From the NCBI GenBank assembly GCA_033283325.1, contig JAWMQO010000001.1, positions 620,001 to 684,000 of the forward strand: a DNA stretch of 64,000 nt, read 5' to 3'. Position numbers and translations under genes: made by a program. Under the pieces are notes generated by a model. That model ran no database searches and was not told the DNA's origin. It saw only the letters and a list, made by a program, of their open reading frames with translations. This DNA is from Mangrovimicrobium sp033283325 (GTDB lineage: Bacteria > Pseudomonadota > Gammaproteobacteria > Pseudomonadales > Halieaceae). Positions 7,910 through 16,325 of this stretch are shown here, piece by piece. Within the stretch, counting starts at the first letter, position 1. Every line of letters begins with the position of its first letter.

Positions 7910-8932
7910 TCAAGCAGTATCGTTCGCCGCGAACCACGCCACCGCGTCGCCCACAGTCTCTTCTACCGGCCGCGGTTCCCAACCCAACTCCAGGCGCGCC
8001 TTGCTGTTGTCCATCTCCTTGAAGATCTGTGACAGCATGATCGAGGAAACGGCGAGCCTTGGATTGCTGATTCCGCGTAGCGCAGAGATGCGTTCGTTGA
8101 TCCACGCAATACAGTAGGCCAGCCAGATCGGCAGGGTTTTCGGTGGCTTGACGCCGGCCTTTCGCGCCGCCAGGCCATAGAACTCGGGCAGGGTCACGAA
8201 TTCGTTGGCGATGATGTAGCGCTCGCCGGCGCGGCCGTAGCTTTCCGCCAGGATCATTGCCTGGGCGGCATCGCGTATATCGACCATCGGCGCGCCGCAG
8301 TCCAGGGCGGCGGGAAAGGTTCCCCGGGCCACGTCGCGCAGCATGCCGCCATGGGGTGTGGGTTGCACATCCTCGGGGCCGTAGGTGTTGGCCACGCAAA
8401 GTGCGATACCTGGAAGCCCGCGCTCCCGGCAGTACTGCATGAGCTTGTCTTCGGCGAAGACCCGGGATTTGATGTAGTCCGGGGCCCTGTCCATCCAGTT
8501 GAAGATGTCTTCTTCGGTGACCGGTCTTTCGGGATGGAGGCCGAGGGTGGCCATGCTGCTGCAGAAAATAAAGCGCTCGACACCTTCGGCCAGGGCGGCT
8601 TCCATCGCATTGACCGCGCCGTCGACGTTGTTGCGAAACAGCGGGGTGCTGTCAGTCAGGTGGCTGCGGGTGTCGACGACGCAGTAGAAAACACTGCTGC
8701 ACCCATGCATGGCCTGGCGCAGCGAATCGACATCGAGAACGTCGCCGTAGCAGATTTCCACGTCGAGCCCGTCGAGATTGCTGGTGCTGCTTGTCTTGCG
8801 CAGCAATACGCGAACTTTACGCCCCGCTGCGACCAGTTGTTTAGCCGTGTGACTCCCCACGAAGCCGCTGGCGCCAGCAACCAGCACCGGTTTGTCGGGA
8901 TCAATCGTAAATTGCGCCACGCGATCATTCAT
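7910..8932 (-). CDS. Extended SDR (3beta-HSD/NSDHL-like)
   Basis: 340 residues with an N-terminal Rossmann motif VAGASGFVGSHTAKQL and the extended-SDR/3beta-HSD layout, including FCSSMATLG with the catalytic Ser region and YIKSRVFAEDK in the Tyr/Lys region. In sterol pathways such enzymes oxidise 3beta-OH groups or carry out NAD-linked C4 decarboxylation. I chose the ATG at 8932 (MNDRVAQF); an upstream in-frame start at 9052 would add 40 residues of low-complexity sequence unlike the family. It lies downstream of the aldehyde dehydrogenase on the same strand. Confidence 0.75.
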   Translation of the reverse strand: MNDRVAQFTIDPDKPVLVAGASGFVGSHTAKQLVAAGRKVRVLLRKTSSTSNLDGLDVEICYGDVLDVDSLRQAMHGCSSVFYCVVDTRSHLTDSTPLFRNNVDGAVNAMEAALAEGVERFIFCSSMATLGLHPERPVTEEDIFNWMDRAPDYIKSRVFAEDKLMQYCRERGLPGIALCVANTYGPEDVQPTPHGGMLRDVARGTFPAALDCGAPMVDIRDAAQAMILAESYGRAGERYIIANEFVTLPEFYGLAARKAGVKPPKTLPIWLAYCIAWINERISALRGISNPRLAVSSIMLSQIFKEMDNSKARLELGWEPRPVEETVGDAVAWFAANDTA

Positions 8933-9102
8933 ACAGTGTCGGGCCCGTATTTTGTTTATTATTGATTTTTTTGCGCTACTGCGACTCGTCAACGCCAGTG
9001 ACAGTAGACTGTGTAACATATTTATTAAAACTGGCGCATCCGCCTTTGACAATCGAAATAGCCGGACGCGCCTGAATAATCGTCTTCTCGCCCCACAGCA
9101 GG

Positions 9103-10500
9103 CTACTTGATTCCCGCCCGGATCATCTTCCTGAAGAACTTTGTATAGGGCGGGAAGTTAACATTGAAGTCTCGCCACCCAAGCGGTTGCTCCAGTACCC
9201 CGCGCTCGTTGGACATCTCGATAAAGCCCCGATAGCCGCCAATGCGGCCGATACCCGAGGCGTTGATGCCACCGAAAGGCAGGTGCGGGTTGGTGCCGGC
9301 GTGAACCACGTTGTGGTTGATGCACATGCCGCCGGATTCCGTGCGCTGGGTGAAGTACTCGATGTTGTCCTTGTCCTGGGAAAAGATATACAGGGACAGG
9401 GATTTGCGCCTGCGGTTGACGATCTCCACTGCCTCTTCCCGGGTCTTGAAGGGGATGACGGCGACGATCGGCCCGAAGACCTCCTGGTGCATGATGGTCA
9501 TGTCCTCGGTGACATCGCTGAGGATGGTCGGCGAATAGAAGCGGCTGGTCGCATCACCTGAGCCGCCGAAGCGCACGCTCGCGCCCTTGCTCGTCGCGTC
9601 TTCCACGAGGCCCTCAACACGCTGGTACTGCTGGTCATTGAGCATGACGGGGAGGTAGGGTGAATTCGCCAGGCCCTTGCCGTCGGAGTCGAACATGCTC
9701 TCGATGAAGGCACTGAGGTGCCCGATAAACTCATCGCAGACCGACTCCTCGATGACCACGTAATCCGGGCTGACACAGGCCTGGCCGCTGTTCACCAGCC
9801 GTCCCCATGCAGTTTTGCGCGCGGCGTCCTTGATGTCCGCGGTGGCGTCAATGATGGTCGGGTTCTTGCCACCCATTTCCAGGGTCACGCCGGCGAAATG
9901 GTCTGCGGCCGCCTTCATCACAATCGACCCCACCCGTTGGCCGCCGGTATAGTAGATGTGGTTGAAAGGCTGGCGCAGCAGTTCCTGCGAGACCTCGGCG
10001 CCGCCGTTGACTGCGGCGACTTCGGAAGGGTCGAAAGTCTTGTTCACAAGTCCGCCGATAAGCTCGGCGGTTTCGGGCGCGAGTTCCGAGGGCTTGATGC
10101 ACACCGTGTTCCCCGCAGCAAGCGCCGCGATGGCGGGTACAAAACTGATGCAGATGGGTGCGTTCCAGGTGGACAGGTTCAGCACCACACCCTTGGCCTG
10201 CGGCCGTACGTAACATTTCTTGCCGATGGTCGCGGAACTGTTCTTGACGCGCCGTGGTTTCATCCACTTTGCCAGGTGTTTTTTGGCGAAATCCACTTCC
10301 GCCTTGACCATCATCATCTGGCCGAGTACGCCTTCTTCATCTACCCGAAGTTCGTTGTAGGCGGCCTTGACCAGTTGCGGCCTGCAATCCACCAGGCCCT
10401 GCCACATGGCATCCAGACGCTGCAGGCGTTCTTCCGCCGTGGTGAGCCTGAACTGTTCCGAGCCGGCGCGCAGTTGATTGAACGTTTCCTCGATTGTCAT
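9103..10500 (-). CDS. Aldehyde dehydrogenase, class 3-like
   Basis: 465 residues, the short class-3/coniferyl-aldehyde type. Catalytic Glu208 (TLEMGGKNP) and Cys242 (NSGQACVSP) are both present with the usual spacing. The NAD-binding region includes KPSELAPETAELIGG and YTGGQRVG. It would oxidise a side-chain or methyl-derived aldehyde to the acid; the substrate is inferred from the neighbouring PQQ protein and KstD. It starts 41 bp downstream of the PQQ lipoprotein gene and is probably cotranscribed with it. Confidence 0.88.
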   Translation of the reverse strand: MTIEETFNQLRAGSEQFRLTTAEERLQRLDAMWQGLVDCRPQLVKAAYNELRVDEEGVLGQMMMVKAEVDFAKKHLAKWMKPRRVKNSSATIGKKCYVRPQAKGVVLNLSTWNAPICISFVPAIAALAAGNTVCIKPSELAPETAELIGGLVNKTFDPSEVAAVNGGAEVSQELLRQPFNHIYYTGGQRVGSIVMKAAADHFAGVTLEMGGKNPTIIDATADIKDAARKTAWGRLVNSGQACVSPDYVVIEESVCDEFIGHLSAFIESMFDSDGKGLANSPYLPVMLNDQQYQRVEGLVEDATSKGASVRFGGSGDATSRFYSPTILSDVTEDMTIMHQEVFGPIVAVIPFKTREEAVEIVNRRRKSLSLYIFSQDKDNIEYFTQRTESGGMCINHNVVHAGTNPHLPFGGINASGIGRIGGYRGFIEMSNERGVLEQPLGWRDFNVNFPPYTKFFRKMIRAGIK

Positions 10501-10541
10501 TACCTCAGCCCTTCCTTCTTATTGGTTTATGCCTGTTTTGC

Positions 10542-12548
10542 TCAGTCCGGGAGCTGGTAGACCACCAGCGCGTCCCCCAGTAGTTCGCCCAGTTTTTCCG
10601 GCCCCTTGGCGGCGTAGGCGAGGGGTCCGTGTCCCCCCGCGGCAATCGCCAGGTATTGCTTGCCATTCTTTTGCAGGCGATAGCTCATCGGTGTCGCCTG
10701 CGCCGGGGCGGGCAGTTTATCCTGCCACAGGCGTTCGCCGCTGTGCAGGTCGAAAGCGCGGATATAACCATCCAGTGTCGCGGCGACGAAGACCAGGCCT
10801 GTCGCTGTCTGCAGGGTGCCGCCGGTATTGGGCGTGCCCCAGTCGAACCAGCCGCCCACGCCCAGGGGTGCGAGTTCCTCGAGGTTGCCCAGGGGCTTTT
10901 CCCACAGGGTTTCCCCGGAATCCAGGTCGATGGCGGTTAGCACACCCCAGGGCGGCGCGGTGCAGGGCGTATTGTGCGGAGAGAGAAAGCCGCCGCGGAT
11001 GACCACGTAGGGCGTGCCTTCCTGGGCATTGGCGCCCACCAGGTCGCTGCCATCGAGGCTGTCAGCTTCTTCCCTCGGAATCAGCTTCACCGTGTAGGGA
11101 ACCCGCATGGAGTTGACTACCATGATGTTCTGTTCCGGGTTGACCGAGACCGAACCCCAGTTGACGCCGCCGCCCAGGCCCGGCCACAGCAGGGAGGGCT
11201 TGCCGAGGGCTGGCGGGGTGAAAATTCCCTCGTAGTGCATCTCCCTGAACTGCGCCAGGCAGGCGCTGCGATCGCCCGGGTAGATTCCCCAGATATCATC
11301 CTCAGTAAGCTTTTCGGGGTGGACCGGTTTGGGCAGGGTAGGGAAGGGCTGGGTAGTCGAGGTTCGCTCGCCCGGAACCGGGGAACTCGGCACCGGCCGC
11401 TCCTCCACCGGGAACAGGGGCTCCCCGGTCTCCCGGTTGAGCAGGAAGATATGGCCCATCTTGGTGGCGGCGATCACCCCGGGGGTTTTGCCGTGCTGCT
11501 CGAAGAGTACGGGCTGGGCTGCCACGTCCCAGTCCCAGATGTCGTGATGCACCGCCTGGAAATTCCACAGTGGTCTTCCGCTGCTGGCGTCGAGTGCGAC
11601 GACCGACGTGCCGTAGTGATCCAGCTTGCCCCGCGGCGGCCCGCCGTAGTGGTCCAGCTGCGGCCCACCCATCGGCAGGTAGATGATGCCGCGTTCGGGG
11701 TCAGCAGAGAGATTGCCCCAACTGTTGGGTGTGGAGCGGGTAAACACGGCGCCGGCTTTTGCATCCTCCGCGGTGACGGGTTCCATGCCCGGCGGTACCG
11801 GGTCGAAGGCCCAGCGCAGTTCACCGCTGCGCACATCGTAGGCGCGGATCACCCCGGGGGGCGCGTCGGTGCGTTGCCCGTCCATGACGAAGGCGCCGGT
11901 GACGACGAGATCGTCGATGACCAGTGGCGCAGAAGTCACATAGTATTCCGCCAGGCGCACATCGCCGAGATTGGCCTTCAGGTTGACGCTGCCGCCCTCG
12001 CCGAAATCCGTGCAGGGCTCGCCGCTGTTGGCGTCCACCGCCAGCAAGCGGGCGTCGAGGGTAGCCGAGAGAATGCGACGCTGGCACTGATCGTTATCCG
12101 CTGGCGTTTTCTCGCTCTCCCAGTACGCCACGCCGCGACAGGTGGGGGTGTAGACACCGGTCATGTCCACGCCGGGGTCATGGGTCCACTTCTCCGCGCC
12201 GCTTTCCGGGTCCAGGGAGATGATCCGGTTGTAGGGCGTGCACAAATACATGCTGTCGTTGACCACCAGGGGGGTCGCCTGGAAGGCGGTGGCGCCGTGG
12301 GTGTCCGTGCCGCTGGAAACGTCTCCCGTGTGATAGACCCAGGCAACTTCCAGTTTGTCGACATTGTGCGGGGTGATCTGCTGCAGGCTGCTGAAGCGCT
12401 GCGCGCCGGGGCTGCCGCCGATACTTGGCCAGAGTTCCGTCGCGCCGTTGTCATCGTTAGGCGCCGGTTGGCAGGCCGACAACAAGACAGCGCCGGCAAG
12501 CGGCGTCAGGATATTTAACAAATGGGGGCGCTTCATTCGCTCGGGCAT
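10542..12548 (-). CDS. PQQ-dependent dehydrogenase-like lipoprotein (GDH-type propeller)
   Basis: 668 residues. A lipoprotein signal ends in the lipobox LSAC followed by Gln, so the protein should be membrane-anchored in the periplasm. The rest is a beta-propeller of repeated W-motif blades (for example SGRPLWNFQAVHHDIWDWD) of the quinoprotein glucose dehydrogenase/PQQ alcohol dehydrogenase superfamily, with no heme-c CxxCH. It probably oxidises an alcohol and passes electrons to ubiquinone. An alternative start at 12536 (MKRPHLL) gives a neater signal peptide. It is divergent from KstD. Confidence 0.8.
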   Translation of the reverse strand: MPERMKRPHLLNILTPLAGAVLLSACQPAPNDDNGATELWPSIGGSPGAQRFSSLQQITPHNVDKLEVAWVYHTGDVSSGTDTHGATAFQATPLVVNDSMYLCTPYNRIISLDPESGAEKWTHDPGVDMTGVYTPTCRGVAYWESEKTPADNDQCQRRILSATLDARLLAVDANSGEPCTDFGEGGSVNLKANLGDVRLAEYYVTSAPLVIDDLVVTGAFVMDGQRTDAPPGVIRAYDVRSGELRWAFDPVPPGMEPVTAEDAKAGAVFTRSTPNSWGNLSADPERGIIYLPMGGPQLDHYGGPPRGKLDHYGTSVVALDASSGRPLWNFQAVHHDIWDWDVAAQPVLFEQHGKTPGVIAATKMGHIFLLNRETGEPLFPVEERPVPSSPVPGERTSTTQPFPTLPKPVHPEKLTEDDIWGIYPGDRSACLAQFREMHYEGIFTPPALGKPSLLWPGLGGGVNWGSVSVNPEQNIMVVNSMRVPYTVKLIPREEADSLDGSDLVGANAQEGTPYVVIRGGFLSPHNTPCTAPPWGVLTAIDLDSGETLWEKPLGNLEELAPLGVGGWFDWGTPNTGGTLQTATGLVFVAATLDGYIRAFDLHSGERLWQDKLPAPAQATPMSYRLQKNGKQYLAIAAGGHGPLAYAAKGPEKLGELLGDALVVYQLPD

Positions 12549-12607
12549 ACCTTGGCTTTAATCATTATGGTCGAATAGCGGGTCTGGCATACGGGCCGGC
12601 ATGGATA

Positions 12608-12631
12608 ATAACATAGTTATAGAAATGTTTT
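12608..12631. promoter_or_regulatory. Copy of the AAAACATT-N8-AATGTTTT motif, PQQ/KstD divergent promoter
   Basis: Reads ATAACATA-N8-AATGTTTT, 14 of 16 matches to the best copy at 14408-14431. It lies 46-70 nt upstream of the KstD ATG, next to a possible -10 TATTAT (12638-12643). Confidence 0.5.
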
Positions 12632-12677
12632 ATATGCTATTATCTCGCCACTCGAATAATAAGGAGCCTGAGACGGT

Positions 12678-14354
12678 ATGTGGGACGCAGAGTATGACGT
12701 TCTGGTCGTAGGTAGTGGAGCCGGCGCGCTGACCGCGGCCCTGCGCGCCAGCGACCTGGGTAACGACACACTGGTATTGGAAAAGACCGGCCAATACGGT
12801 GGTACCTCCGCCAGCTCCGGCGGCGGCCTGTGGATACCCAACAATCACCTGATGCTCGCGGCGGGGATCCCGGACAGTGAGGAAGACGCGCTGGAATATC
12901 TCTTCCAGCTCACCGGTGACGACGTGGCCAGGGATGTAGTCGAAGCCTTTGTCCGCGAGGGACCGGTGATGCTGCGCTATCTGGAAGAGCGCTCCCACGT
13001 GGTATTCCAGTCCATGACCTACTACGCCGACTACTACCAGGAACTGTCCGGTTCGCGCCCCGGCGGCCGTTCCATCGACCCACTGCCATTCCACGCCCGC
13101 GACCTCGGCGAGTCTTTCGAGACCCTTGGCATGCCGCATATCCAGACCCGCGTGATGGGTCTTATGGGCTACTCCAACCAGGAGGGTGGGGCATTGCTGA
13201 GCAAGGCGCCCGGCTGGTGGAAGGTGATGATCAAGTTGGCGCTCGAATACTTTCTCGATATTCCAGCGCGTTTAAAGGGCCGCCGCTCGCGGCGGCTGGT
13301 GATGGGCAATGCCCTGATCAGCCGCCTGCGCCGCTCCCTGGATGATCGCGGTGTCGGGGTGCAGTTGTCATCGCCGGTGACGGAACTGATCAGGGAAGAC
13401 GGCAGAATCGCTGGTGTGGTGGTAGAGCAGGGGGGCAGGGCAGTACGCATCGGCGCCCGCAAGGGTGTGATCCTCGGCGCCGGCGGCTTCGAGCACTCCG
13501 CGCAGCTGCGCGAATCCTACCTGCCCGCCCCGACACAGACTGCCTGGTCCGCCGCGTACCCGGCCAATACCGGGGACTTGCTCAAGGCCGGTATCGCTGT
13601 GGGCGCGGCGACTCACCTGATGGATGAGGCATGGTGGGGCCCGACCATCCTTATCGAGGGCGAGGATCGCGCGCGCATGCTGTTTACCGAGCGCTCCATG
13701 CCCGGGTGCATTCTTGTAAATAAAAAAGGTGAACGCTTCGTCAACGAATCCGTCGCCTATACCACCGCGGTGCAGGCGATGTACGAAGCGGAAAACCTGC
13801 CTTCCTACGCGATTTTCGACAGCCGCTACCGTCATGAATATCCCTTCGGGCCGCTTTTGCCCGGCGGCATGCACATGGATTTCATGCAGCCCGGCAAGGT
13901 GCGCAAGGAGCTGCTGACCGTCGCGGATACACTTGAAGAACTCGGCGAAAAACTCGGCGTCGAACCCGCGGCCCTTGCGGCCACCGTGAATCGATTCAAC
14001 GGTTTTGCTGCGTCGGGTGTGGACGAGGACTTCCACCGCGGGGAGAACAGCTACGACAAGCTCTACGCCGACGTGCGCCTGCAGCCCAACCCCTGCCTGG
14101 CTGCCCTCTCGGAAGGGCCATTTTATGGCATCGAAGTCTACCCCGGTGATATCGGCACCAAGGGGGGGCTGTTGACCGACGCCAACGCGCAGGTGCTGGA
14201 CGAGCAGGGCCAGCCGATCCCCGGGCTCTATGCCATCGGCAATACTTCTGCGTCTCCCATGGGGCGCTACTACCCGGGGGCGGGCGCTACGCTCGGCCCG
14301 GCAATGACTTTTGGGTATATCGCCGCCGGGCATATCAGTAGTCCAAATGCGTAG
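12678..14354 (+). CDS. kstD: 3-ketosteroid delta1-dehydrogenase (KstD)
   Basis: 558-residue flavoprotein that introduces the 1(2) double bond in ring A, required before ring B opens. It has an N-terminal FAD motif VVGSGAGALTAAL, the family block GGTSASSGGGLWIPNN, tyrosines at 119-120 (YADYYQEL, the region of the KstD catalytic Tyr119) and a C-terminal YYPGAGATLGPAMTFGY holding Tyr532 and Gly536, which match KstD1 Tyr487 and Gly491. Length is normal for the family. AAGGAG lies 11 nt before the ATG. It is followed by a luciferase-like oxidoreductase with its own promoter. Confidence 0.9.
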   Translation: MWDAEYDVLVVGSGAGALTAALRASDLGNDTLVLEKTGQYGGTSASSGGGLWIPNNHLMLAAGIPDSEEDALEYLFQLTGDDVARDVVEAFVREGPVMLRYLEERSHVVFQSMTYYADYYQELSGSRPGGRSIDPLPFHARDLGESFETLGMPHIQTRVMGLMGYSNQEGGALLSKAPGWWKVMIKLALEYFLDIPARLKGRRSRRLVMGNALISRLRRSLDDRGVGVQLSSPVTELIREDGRIAGVVVEQGGRAVRIGARKGVILGAGGFEHSAQLRESYLPAPTQTAWSAAYPANTGDLLKAGIAVGAATHLMDEAWWGPTILIEGEDRARMLFTERSMPGCILVNKKGERFVNESVAYTTAVQAMYEAENLPSYAIFDSRYRHEYPFGPLLPGGMHMDFMQPGKVRKELLTVADTLEELGEKLGVEPAALAATVNRFNGFAASGVDEDFHRGENSYDKLYADVRLQPNPCLAALSEGPFYGIEVYPGDIGTKGGLLTDANAQVLDEQGQPIPGLYAIGNTSASPMGRYYPGAGATLGPAMTFGYIAAGHISSPNA

Positions 14355-14373
14355 TTGCGGCAGTAATTGAAAC

Positions 14374-14402
14374 TTGCGATTCCCTCATTGGGGGTATATA
14401 TT
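14374..14402 (+). promoter_or_regulatory. Sigma70 promoter for the luciferase-like gene at 14447
   Basis: -35 TTGCGA (14374-14379), a 17-nt spacer and -10 TATATT (14397-14402, 5 of 6). Predicted start is near 14409, at the first base of the palindromic operator candidate. Confidence 0.5.
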
Positions 14403-14407
14403 GCAAA

Positions 14408-14431
14408 AAAACATTGCACAAGGAATGTTTT
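14408..14431. promoter_or_regulatory. Best copy of the operator-like motif AAAACATT-N8-AATGTTTT
   Basis: A perfect inverted repeat with 8-bp arms and an 8-nt spacer. It starts 5 nt after the -10 box and ends 4 nt before the ribosome binding site of the 14447 gene, a classical repressor position. Related sequences occur at 17703, 12608, 26856, 18508 and 2502. Confidence 0.6.
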
Positions 14432-14446
14432 AACAAGGAGGCCAGT

Positions 14447-15646
14447 GTGACCTATAAACCTAAGAAAATGCGCTTCGGAGCGTTTTTCGCGCCCTTCCAC
14501 AACGACCGTACCAGCCCCACCTTTGCGCTGGAGCGCGATCTCGACCTCGTGCGCTGGCTGGATCACCTGGACTTCGACGAAGCCTGGATTGGCGAACACC
14601 ACTCCGGTGCCTATGAATGCATCGCTTCACCTGAAGTGTTCATCGCGACGGCGGCGGAGCGCACGCGCAAAATTCGCCTGGGCACAGGTGTCAGTTCCCT
14701 GTCCTATCATCATCCGCTGATCCTGGCGGACCGGATTGCGCAGCTGGACCACCAGACCCGTGGCCGGGTCATGTTCGGCGTCGGCCCCGGGCAGCTGATC
14801 GCGGATGCCTACATGATGGGTGTCGATCCCCAGCGCCTGCGGGACCGCATGGGCGAGTCTTTCGATGTGCTGGTCAAGCTCCTCAACGGAGAGACGGTCA
14901 GCGCACAGACAGACTGGTTCACCCTCAATGAAGCGCGCATGCACATCCTGCCCTACCAGGCGGATCTGGAATTGGTGGTGGCTTCTGCCATCTCGCCCAC
15001 CGGCGCGCGGCTGGCCGGCCAGTACGGCGCAGGTATGCTTTCGGTTGCCGCATCCAGCCCCAAGGGTTTCGAAGCGCTTGCGGACAGCTGGAGCATCTGT
15101 GAAGCAAAAGCCGAGGAATACGGCCAGACCATCGACCGCAGCACCTGGCGGGTGGTGGCGCCTTTCCATATCGCCGAGACCCGCGAGCAGGCCCGCAAGG
15201 ACCTGGAGTTCGGCCTGATGGACATGTTCAACTACTTCCACAAGTTCGGCGGCGACCTGTTCCCGCAGGCGAAGGACCTGGACGAGGCCATCGAGACCTG
15301 GTGTACCGGCGGCCTCGGCGCCTTCGGCGTCGGCCTCGTAGGTACCCCCGACGATCTCGTGGAGCACATCAAGAAATTGCAGGAGCAGTCCGGCGGTTTC
15401 GGTGCCTTCCTTTCACTGGCCCACAATGCCGCCAGCTACGAAGCGACCAGGAAATCCTACGAACTGCTCGCCCAGTACGTCATGCCGCATTTCCAGCACT
15501 GCAATGACAATCGCACACCCTCCCTGGAATGGGCGGCGTCCAATGCGGATCGTTTCATGGCGGAATACATGGGCGGAATCGAAAACGCCATCAAGAAACA
15601 CGAGGCCGAGGTAGCGGCCAAGCAGGAGAAGGCGAAGCAGGCATGA
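14447..15646 (+). CDS. Luciferase-like (LLM) flavin-dependent monooxygenase
   Basis: 399 residues of the bacterial luciferase/limonene-monooxygenase superfamily: MRFGAFFAPFHNDRTSP at the N terminus, WIGEHHSGAYE, the flavin-site stretch IRLGTGVSSLSYHHPL and C-terminal VGTPDDLVEHI. I chose the GTG at 14447 because AAGGAGG ends 5 nt before it; an in-frame ATG at 14414 lies inside the operator and lacks a binding site. Its substrate is unknown; a steroid Baeyer-Villiger or hydroxylation role is inference. Its stop overlaps the next start (ATGA), so the two are translationally coupled. Confidence 0.85.
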   Translation: MTYKPKKMRFGAFFAPFHNDRTSPTFALERDLDLVRWLDHLDFDEAWIGEHHSGAYECIASPEVFIATAAERTRKIRLGTGVSSLSYHHPLILADRIAQLDHQTRGRVMFGVGPGQLIADAYMMGVDPQRLRDRMGESFDVLVKLLNGETVSAQTDWFTLNEARMHILPYQADLELVVASAISPTGARLAGQYGAGMLSVAASSPKGFEALADSWSICEAKAEEYGQTIDRSTWRVVAPFHIAETREQARKDLEFGLMDMFNYFHKFGGDLFPQAKDLDEAIETWCTGGLGAFGVGLVGTPDDLVEHIKKLQEQSGGFGAFLSLAHNAASYEATRKSYELLAQYVMPHFQHCNDNRTPSLEWAASNADRFMAEYMGGIENAIKKHEAEVAAKQEKAKQA

Positions 15647-15936
15647 TCCAGCACATCACTCTCGTTTATTTCAAGGACGGCACCGATAGCGAACGCAAAC
15701 AGGCGGTGCTGGAGGCTTTCCAGAAGCTGCCCTCGCTGATCCCCGAGGTGAAGGCCTTTCGTTGCGGTCTCGACCTTGAGTTGCTGGAAGGCAACGCGGG
15801 TCTTGCGGTGATCGCTGAATTCGCCAGTGTGGAGGACTTCATGGCCTATTCCACTCACGCAGCGCATGCGGAGGTGGTGTTTCCGGTGTGTGGGGAGGTC
15901 ATGGCGAGTTACGCCACCAGCCAGTTCGAATTCTGA
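15643..15936 (+). CDS. Dabb-family (stress-responsive alpha/beta barrel) protein
   Basis: 97 residues starting MIQHITLVYFKDGTD, the typical Dabb opening, with the helix and strand pattern ending VVFPVCGEVMASY. Dabb proteins are dimeric ferredoxin-like barrels; some are cyclases or polyketide enzymes but most have no known function. The ATG overlaps the stop of the luciferase-like gene by 4 bp, so it is probably coexpressed and may act on that enzyme's product. Confidence 0.82.
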   Translation: MIQHITLVYFKDGTDSERKQAVLEAFQKLPSLIPEVKAFRCGLDLELLEGNAGLAVIAEFASVEDFMAYSTHAAHAEVVFPVCGEVMASYATSQFEF

Positions 15937-15951
15937 GCTGGTTCGCTAGCG

Positions 15952-15980
15952 AAAAAAGCCGGGCACTGCCCGGCTTTTTT
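15952..15980. terminator. Bidirectional rho-independent terminator
   Basis: GCCGGGC and GCCCGGC arms with a 3-nt loop, flanked by six A on one side and six T on the other. It ends the rightward KstD/luciferase-like/Dabb transcripts and can also stop leftward transcription. Confidence 0.9.
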
Positions 15981-16016
15981 ATTGAATGAGATTGCTGCCG
16001 CAAAGAGGACACCCCG

Positions 16017-16067
16017 CTGTGGGAGCTCACTCTGTGAGCGATTCGCCCGCAGAGCGGGCTCCCACAG
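16017..16067. repeat. REP-like palindromic element
   Basis: 51 bp with perfect 10-bp outer arms CTGTGGGAGC and GCTCCCACAG, enclosing two smaller hairpins (CTCAC-TCT-GTGAG and GCCCGC-AGA-GCGGGC). This resembles the GTGGGAGCGGGC-type REP elements common in gammaproteobacteria. It sits between convergent genes. Confidence 0.75.
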
Positions 16068-16081
16068 TAGTGAATCCGCTG

Positions 16082-16303
16082 TCAGTCTTCGACTTCCACC
16101 AGGGAGATGGTCTGGTTGGGGCAGTAATCTACAGCGGCCTGTACTTTTTCCATCAGGCTCTCATCAGGAAAGCGCTCTTTCACCAGCACCTTGGGATAGC
16201 CGGTCTTCATGTCCTTGACGTCGAAGACCTCGGGGCACTCCTCCTTGCACACCCCGTGCCCCTGGCAGAGCATGAGGTCAACCTGAACGCGGTATTTGGG
16301 CAT
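16082..16303 (-). CDS. 3Fe-4S ferredoxin, P450 partner
   Basis: 73 residues. Three clustered cysteines (13, 19 and 23 in the MLCQGHGVCKEECPE block) and Cys61 (YCPNQTI) form the ligand pattern of short 3Fe-4S/4Fe-4S ferredoxins in which one cluster cysteine is replaced (His16 here). Such ferredoxins supply electrons to P450s. The gene starts 22 bp downstream of the CYP51-type P450, the arrangement also seen for mycobacterial CYP51 and its ferredoxin. A ferredoxin reductase is not in the window. Confidence 0.9.
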   Translation of the reverse strand: MPKYRVQVDLMLCQGHGVCKEECPEVFDVKDMKTGYPKVLVKERFPDESLMEKVQAAVDYCPNQTISLVEVED

Positions 16304-16325
16304 TCTATTTTCTCCGAAAAAATCT

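Noticed and set aside
10974..12518. A 514-codon open frame on the plus strand opposite the PQQ gene
   Set aside because: GC-rich coding DNA often leaves long antisense frames; no domain, no ribosome binding site.
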